Positions 56,375-64,000 of a DNA stretch of 64,000 bases are shown piece by piece. A model generated the notes under the pieces. That model was not told where the DNA came from. It did no database searches and saw only the letters and a list, made by a program, of their open reading frames with translations. Source of the stretch: SLRI01 sp964402505 (GTDB lineage: Bacteria; Pseudomonadota; Alphaproteobacteria; Geminicoccales; Geminicoccaceae); assembly GCA_964402505.1 (NCBI GenBank), contig CAYOCP010000025.1:8085-72084 (forward strand), written 5' to 3'. Each line of letters begins with the position of its first letter. Position 1 is the first letter of the stretch. A program made the translations under genes and the position numbers.

Positions 56375-56567
56375 GAAACACCGCCGGTTGCAATGGCGTG
56401 CGGCGTCAGTGTGGCGCCCGGGTCCGGCCTTCACGGCGCCGCCGATGAGCGCCAGTGGGCGAAGGCCGCGACCGAAGGCAGCGGCGGGCGGCCCGCCACC
56501 GCGCTGCCCCACCGGCATGGGATCGACGAGCTCCGGCTCGACCATCCCTTTTTCGCGGGGCCAGCGG

Positions 56568-57527
56568 CTAGATCCGCTCGAACACCTCACTGCGATGAAA
56601 ATCCAGGAAAGCCGCGGCCGGTTGAAGAAGCGGCGATGTCGGCACCTTGAGTCGCCCGTCGGAATTGATCAGCCGTGTGATCGCGTCCGGGAGACCCTTC
56701 CTGCCGACGATGATATCGAAGCGCGGCGGCGGTCCGACCGAGATCAGGCCACGATCGAAGAGCCAGTGAACGGTTGCGGAAAGCGCGATGCCGTTGCGGA
56801 CGGAATCGGGACCCTGGTGCTCGACGGCGCGAATATGCGCTGCCTGGACCTCCGGGCGGCCTCGGCCGTTGGTGAGCTTCAGCCCGGTCACGGCACAGGT
56901 GGCGCCATAGGCATCGCGCACGGCCCGCTTGAAGGCGGCGTCGCGCAAGGGTCGGCTCAGGATGCGCTCGACGATCGGCCGCTCGAAGGGTGCGGGGGTC
57001 TCGGCGAGGCCCGGCGCCGGTGATGCGCCCGGCGACCGCCAGTCGGGGCGAAAGATCGGCTCCGGCAGATCCCATTCCGCTTCGTCGGCACCGAGCTCGC
57101 GGGCGAAGCCGGCGGCGAGAATGGCCTCGAACTCGGTCTCGGCGAGCGGGCGCACGGCGCGACCGAAGGCGCCCTTGTTCGTCCGATCGTCCGGGTGGCG
57201 GAGGATGCGCTCATGGTAGTGGCCGCCTTCCTGAAACGGCACGGGCCGGTCGAAGACCAGATAGGAGCCGGGCTCGATCAGCGCGAAATAGTGATCGGCT
57301 TGCCTGGGATCCTTCTCCACCGCCTGGATGCGGGCGACCGCGACGTAGCTCTTGCGTCCGGTGCGATCGCGCTCGTCGAGACCGGTGCGGCCCGGCTCGT
57401 AATAGAGGATGAAATCGCCGACCGCGGCCTCGATCTGGCGCAGATAGGTCTTGGGGAAGTGGTAGCGAAGCTCGGGCAGATCATCGTAAATCGATCTCGG
57501 CTTGTGCGTGAGAACCGCTTTCGTCAT
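56568..57527 (-). CDS. HNH endonuclease with N-terminal sensor-like domain
   Basis: Protein of 319 residues. C-terminal HNH fold at about 212-275: YGATCAVTGLKLTNGRGRPE, VQAAHIRAVEHQGPDSVRNG and IALSATVHWLFDRGLISVGP; the H-N-H residues are those in AAHI, RNGIAL and TVHWLFD. The N-terminal 150 residues (YHFPKTYLRQIEAAVGDFIL, YYEPGRTG and on) are like the fold that precedes HNH in many bacterial homologues, possibly a ligand or DNA-mark reader. Possibly a restriction factor, but no methylase is adjacent. ATG at 57527 chosen over 57575. Confidence 0.78.
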   Translation of the reverse strand: MTKAVLTHKPRSIYDDLPELRYHFPKTYLRQIEAAVGDFILYYEPGRTGLDERDRTGRKSYVAVARIQAVEKDPRQADHYFALIEPGSYLVFDRPVPFQEGGHYHERILRHPDDRTNKGAFGRAVRPLAETEFEAILAAGFARELGADEAEWDLPEPIFRPDWRSPGASPAPGLAETPAPFERPIVERILSRPLRDAAFKRAVRDAYGATCAVTGLKLTNGRGRPEVQAAHIRAVEHQGPDSVRNGIALSATVHWLFDRGLISVGPPPRFDIIVGRKGLPDAITRLINSDGRLKVPTSPLLQPAAAFLDFHRSEVFERI

Positions 57528-57572
57528 GCCTTTCGACCACCACGTTCCTCGGCGTCCTTGGAGCCTGCTCGA

Positions 57573-57606
57573 CAAAAAGAGAGCGGCCCCGGGCGAGCCC
57601 GGGGCC
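57573..57606 (-). terminator. Rho-independent terminator of nrdJ
   Basis: On the minus strand a 9-bp perfect stem (57585-57593 with 57598-57606; GGCCCCGGG) and a 4-base loop is followed by GCTCTCTTTTTG. It lies 60 bases after the nrdJ stop and before the HNH gene, so the HNH gene has its own promoter. Confidence 0.8.
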
Positions 57607-57666
57607 GAAATGGAGGAGAATACAAGGAAAGAGACGTCCCGCTGCCCACGGGTACGCCATGCGCAC

Positions 57667-61278
<3,612 letters not shown>

Positions 61279-61305
61279 CGACACCGATCTCCTCGTCGCT
61301 GCGAG

Positions 61306-61333
61306 ACTAGAATGTTCTCGTCCCGTTCGTCAA
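61306..61333 (-). promoter_or_regulatory. nrdJ promoter overlapped by SOS box
   Basis: On plus, GTTC-N7-GTTC (61314-61328) is a perfect alphaproteobacterial LexA site. On minus it lies between TTGACG (61333-61328, -35) and TCTAGT (61311-61306, -10), spacer 16 bp, with the nrdJ ATG about 30 bases further on. The geometry is the same as at lexA. Confidence 0.75.
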
Positions 61334-61575
61334 ACCCGTCGCCCACCCGCCTGTCGTCCGCCCCGGGCTCGACCATCAGCGCCGATTGATCTCAAGATCA
61401 TTCAACGCTTAGTTTAGAGCCTGCGGCGCCGCGATACAACAGGAACCCGCCAACCCACCGGCCGCGGGCCGCATGATCGTCGCGCCGTCCCGGCCCCGCG
61501 GCCCGTGCCGGGCGGCTGGCGGACCGCATGGCCGCCGCCATGCCGGGCTTTCGGAGCGGCCGGACGGGCCGAACC

Positions 61576-61622
61576 TGACCACATATACGAATGCGGGCAG
61601 GGTCCACAACAACATATTGTGG
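61576..61622. promoter_or_regulatory. Candidate NrdR box pair upstream of nrdJ
   Basis: CAACATATTGTG (61610-61621) fits the NrdR core C-w-A-t-A-T-a-T-w-G-w-g at 11 of 12. A weaker core, CCACATATACGA (61579-61590), is exactly 31 bp upstream, the spacing usual for NrdR pairs. The weak one matches only about seven positions. It is about 250 bp above the predicted nrdJ promoter, so an extra promoter would be required. Confidence 0.45.
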
Positions 61623-61795
61623 CAAACGTGCGGAATTGCGGCCCGACCCGGCGGCCGTTGCCCGTCCGCCGCCACCGCTCGCCCCGATCCGGCCCCGGCC
61701 GGCTCGCCTCTTGCGCGAGCCGTATCAGCCCGCCGCTGATGGGGGTCAATCATCAATGAGGATCAACCGGCACGCGCGGCCGACGTGGGCAAGGC

Positions 61796-61959
61796 TGTGG
61801 AAAAGTCGCGGCGGCCGTGAGCGGACGTTCCTTCTTCGTTCGATTGAGTGGCCCTCAATGGTCTCAGCCGGCCTCATCGGCTTCCTCCCTCCCGATCGAT
61901 CCACAAGCCCGGCTTTTCCCCCTTCGTCCACAGGCGGGACGATCCCCCGCTTATCCACA
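61796..61959. promoter_or_regulatory. Cluster of DnaA-box-like sites
   Basis: TGTGGAAAA (61796-61804, matches TTWTNCACA in reverse), CGATCCACA (61897-61905, two mismatches), TCGTCCACA (61924-61932, two mismatches) and perfect TTATCCACA (61951-61959). One more perfect box, TGTGGATAA, is at 62540-62548 beyond NDUFA12. The gap 61279-62083 has no gene. Could be an origin or a DnaA-regulated region. Confidence 0.55.
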
Positions 61960-62083
61960 AAGGGGGTGGGCGCGACGTGGCGGCTGGACGACGGGCGCAA
62001 TGCTGCGCATAAGGAGGGGCGTGCGGCGCCGCCTGCGGGCGGCACCTTTTCCGATCGACGCTTTTTCGCCGGAGTCCGCGCCC

Positions 62084-62470
62084 GTGTCCTTCCTCAGATG
62101 GCTCACCGACAATCGCCTCGGCACCTGGCTCTTCACGCGCTGGCGGGGCGTTCGGGTCGGCGAGGACCAGCTCGGCAACGTCTATTACCGCCGGCCCGTG
62201 TCCGGCGACTGGCGCGACGAGCGGCGCTGGGTGATCTATGCGAGCAGGGGCGAGCTCGAGGCGAGCTCGGTGCCGGCCGGCTGGAACGCTTGGCTGCACA
62301 AGAACGGCGAGAAGGCGCCGAGCGAGCAGCCGCTGGAGGAGCGCTTCTGGGAGAAGCCGCACGCCGCCAACCCGTCCGGCACGCCCTGGGCCTACCTTCC
62401 GCCGGGCCACGAGAGCCGGGGTGGCAGGCGCGACAAGGCGACCGGCGACTACGAGGCCTGGCGCCCCTGA
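62084..62470 (+). CDS. Complex I accessory subunit NDUFA12-like
   Basis: Homologue of mitochondrial complex I subunit NDUFA12 (B17.2), 128 residues, as in alphaproteobacteria. WLTDNRLGTWLFTRWRGVRV, GNVYYRR, RRWVIYASRG, VPAGWNAWLHKNGEKAPSEQ and TPWAYLPPGHESRGGRRDKA are family patterns, the last for the N-terminal module to Q module contact. GTG at 62084 has GGAG 9 bases upstream. Confidence 0.88.
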   Translation: MSFLRWLTDNRLGTWLFTRWRGVRVGEDQLGNVYYRRPVSGDWRDERRWVIYASRGELEASSVPAGWNAWLHKNGEKAPSEQPLEERFWEKPHAANPSGTPWAYLPPGHESRGGRRDKATGDYEAWRP

Positions 62471-62539
62471 AGGCTCGGCTGAGCCGCGCCTCAACCGGCT
62501 CAAGCCGCTCTCAGGCCGCTCTCAAGCCGCTTGAGCCTT

Positions 62540-62548
62540 TGTGGATAA
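62540..62548 (-). promoter_or_regulatory. Perfect DnaA box
   Basis: TGTGGATAA, the reverse of TTATCCACA, in the 157-bp gap between NDUFA12 and the GGDEF gene. Its opposite sense to the 61951 box makes it a bracket around NDUFA12. Confidence 0.5.
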
Positions 62549-62627
62549 CTGCGGAAAAACCCCGCTCTTCACCCCTTCTTCACCGGTTTGCGGCAAGTTG
62601 TCCGGCACCGTGCAGCATGGAGTGCGG

Positions 62628-63788
62628 ATGGCGGTGGACGGTCAGCGCGCCGGGCGGGTCGGTGGCCTCGCCTTCCTGCGACGGCTCTTCGCCGAAAGGA
62701 AGGGGAGGGCGGCCGCGCCCGTCGACGATCCGCTCGGTGAGGCGGTGCTGCTGGCGCTGCGCCGCCACGGGATCGCGCCGACGCCCGAGGCGTTCACGCT
62801 CTGGTACCGGCATCTGGCGGGCGAACGGCCGGACCTGACGCGGCGCATCCTCTATCTGGAGGCGCGTGGCGAGCGCTTCGATGCGGCGCTCGTCGGCACC
62901 CTCCACGAGCGCTATTTCGGCGCCGGCCACGTGGCTCTGCAGGTCGCCGGGGCGAGCCGCGAGGCCGCGCGCCTGCTGGCGCGGCTGGCGGAGGATCTGG
63001 CCGCGGCCGAGGCCGACGCAGCGGCGCGCGCCGCGCGCCTCGAGGAGGTCGGTGCTGCTTTCGAAACACCGCCCGATGCCCTCGCGGCACCGCCCCCGGC
63101 GCCCGTTCATGACCGCTACGGCGAGATGCGGGCCCTGGTCGAGCGTCTGGCGCAGGAGACCCGGGAGATGCGGCTCGCCGCCGGGCGGCTGCAGCATCGC
63201 GTGGTCGAGGGCGCGGCCGAGATCGGCCTGCTCCGAAAGGCGCTGGCGGCGGCGGGGACCGCGGACGAGATCGATCCGGTGAGCGGGGTGGCGAGGCGGC
63301 GGCTGCTCGACCGGGCGCTCGCGCGCGCCGCGGCGGCGGCCGGGGCCGACCGGCCCCTGACCTTCCTCGTGGTCGATCTCGACCGCTTCGCCGCCTTCAA
63401 CGGAACGTGCGGGCGGCATCTGGGCGACCTCATGCTCGAGGCGACGGCACGGCGGATCGCGCGCGAGCTGAAGCCGGAGGACACGATCGGCCGGCTCGAG
63501 GGTGCCGCCTTCGGCGTCGTCCTCGTCGCCACCGACCTCGAGGAGGGCGCCGCCCTGGCCGAGCGGCTCTGCCGGGCCATAGGCGGGCTCAGGCTGGCGA
63601 CCGGCGAGGCGGAGGATGCGATCCCGCCCGTCACCGTCTCCATCGGCGTCGCCCGCTGGCACCCCGGCGAGCCCCTGCAACGACTGGTCGGCCGCGCCGA
63701 CCGTGCCTGCCGGGAGGCTGCCCGCGCCGGCGGCGACCGCGCCCTTTCCGAGCGCGCCATCACCATCCTCGGCCGCCCCAAGGCCTGA
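62628..63788 (+). CDS. GGDEF-family protein with degenerate active site
   Basis: Protein of 386 residues. N-terminal helical module (about 30-100), LRRHGIAPTPEAFTLWYRHL, is the pattern of an alphaproteobacterial GGDEF subfamily; a coiled coil covers about 100-215 (RYGEMRALVERLAQETREMR). The GGDEF fold (about 225-380) has LDRALARAAAAAGADRPLTF, DLDRFAAFNGTCGRHLGDLM and SIGVARW, but the signature reads R-L-E-G-A-A-F-G. The GG(D/E)EF residues are lost, so c-di-GMP synthesis is unlikely; maybe a GTP or partner sensor. ATG at 62628 after GGAG. Confidence 0.85.
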   Translation: MAVDGQRAGRVGGLAFLRRLFAERKGRAAAPVDDPLGEAVLLALRRHGIAPTPEAFTLWYRHLAGERPDLTRRILYLEARGERFDAALVGTLHERYFGAGHVALQVAGASREAARLLARLAEDLAAAEADAAARAARLEEVGAAFETPPDALAAPPPAPVHDRYGEMRALVERLAQETREMRLAAGRLQHRVVEGAAEIGLLRKALAAAGTADEIDPVSGVARRRLLDRALARAAAAAGADRPLTFLVVDLDRFAAFNGTCGRHLGDLMLEATARRIARELKPEDTIGRLEGAAFGVVLVATDLEEGAALAERLCRAIGGLRLATGEAEDAIPPVTVSIGVARWHPGEPLQRLVGRADRACREAARAGGDRALSERAITILGRPKA

Positions 63789-63944
63789 ACGCCGCACCGC
63801 GGTTGTCCCGGCGCGCCGCACCGGTGATGAACGACGGGCCGGAAGGGAACCCGACCAGCTTTTGGTCCTCCGCGACTGTTCGATGGAGTGGACGCTCCCT
63901 CCTGACTCGTGCCCCGGGACGTTCGCGTGGTTCACCCCGCCGAG

Positions 63945-63963
63945 CTTATGGGGTCAGGACTCA
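63945..63963. repeat. Second copy of REP-like sequence
   Basis: GCTTATGGGGTCAGGACTC is identical to 49118-49136. The continuation differs (ATACGCG and so on) and no palindrome partner is seen before the window ends. This may be the start of a REP-associated element. The rest of 63789-64000 has no gene I can support. Confidence 0.7.
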
Positions 63964-64000
63964 TACGCGCTAAGATAAGGCTTGCGCTGTGACGATTGGC

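Noticed and set aside
61285..61575. Possible cobalamin riboswitch before nrdJ
   Set aside because: An AGCCCGG stretch resembles the start of a B12 box, but the GARACC part and the other conserved helices are missing.

Overview
The window is high-GC DNA from an alphaproteobacterium. The evidence is two GAAC-N7-GAAC type SOS boxes, the trpG-trpD-trpC-moaC-moeA-lexA order, an aapJQMP amino-acid transporter, a mitochondrial-type complex I accessory subunit (NDUFA12) and a B12-dependent class II ribonucleotide reductase. A Rhodospirillales or Geminicoccales-like host is my inference; no rRNA is present to settle it.

Layout. 1-12.25 kb: the tail module of a siphophage-like prophage, all on +, from the C-terminal part of the tape-measure protein through the tail-tip genes (DUF1833, NlpC/P60, J-like) to fibre and spike genes; the spike ends in a beta-helix resembling polysaccharide lyases. 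12.25-12.9 kb: a junction with a 14-bp direct repeat and a short-chain dehydrogenase fragment. 12.9-39.6 kb: core genes: tlyA, metC, aapJQMP, an AsmA protein, a divergent polysaccharide deacetylase, trpGDC-moaC-moeA, lexA with its own SOS box, a glycerophosphodiesterase, recD2, an inositol-phosphatase-family gene, gcdH, a DUF882 peptidase-like protein, an Uup-like ABC-F ATPase, amn, a lone Flp pilin and dusA.

39.5-43.7 kb: tRNA-Gly(CCC) and tRNA-Lys(CTT), then a decayed phage island. It holds an integrase C-terminus fused to a phage structural fragment, a 676-residue protein with two PBECR-like nuclease domains of the phage polyvalent-protein type, and a third, frameshifted, PBECR-like module on the opposite strand. 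A near-identical 163-bp inverted repeat brackets 1.57 kb in the middle and keeps the same reading frame in both copies, so inversion would swap the N-terminal parts of the toxin-like proteins. This is the most unusual structure in the window.

43.7-48.5 kb: a CUT1-type sugar ABC transporter operon. 48.5-61.3 kb: a run of minus-strand genes: a PRC-barrel protein, mazG, xseA, asd, leuB, leuD, a VOC protein, a SYLF protein, a cyclic-nucleotide/FHA fusion, an HNH endonuclease and nrdJ. 61.3-62.1 kb has no gene but is rich in sites: a SOS box over the predicted nrdJ promoter, a candidate NrdR box pair and a cluster of DnaA boxes, with gene direction changing across it. The window ends with NDUFA12, a GGDEF protein with a broken active site, and one copy of a REP-like sequence whose full palindrome lies at 49.1 kb.

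Functional links: LexA probably controls itself and nrdJ, joining DNA damage to dNTP supply; MazG, XseA and RecD2 are housekeeping nucleotide and DNA maintenance functions nearby; Aap and the CUT1 system bring in amino acids and sugars.
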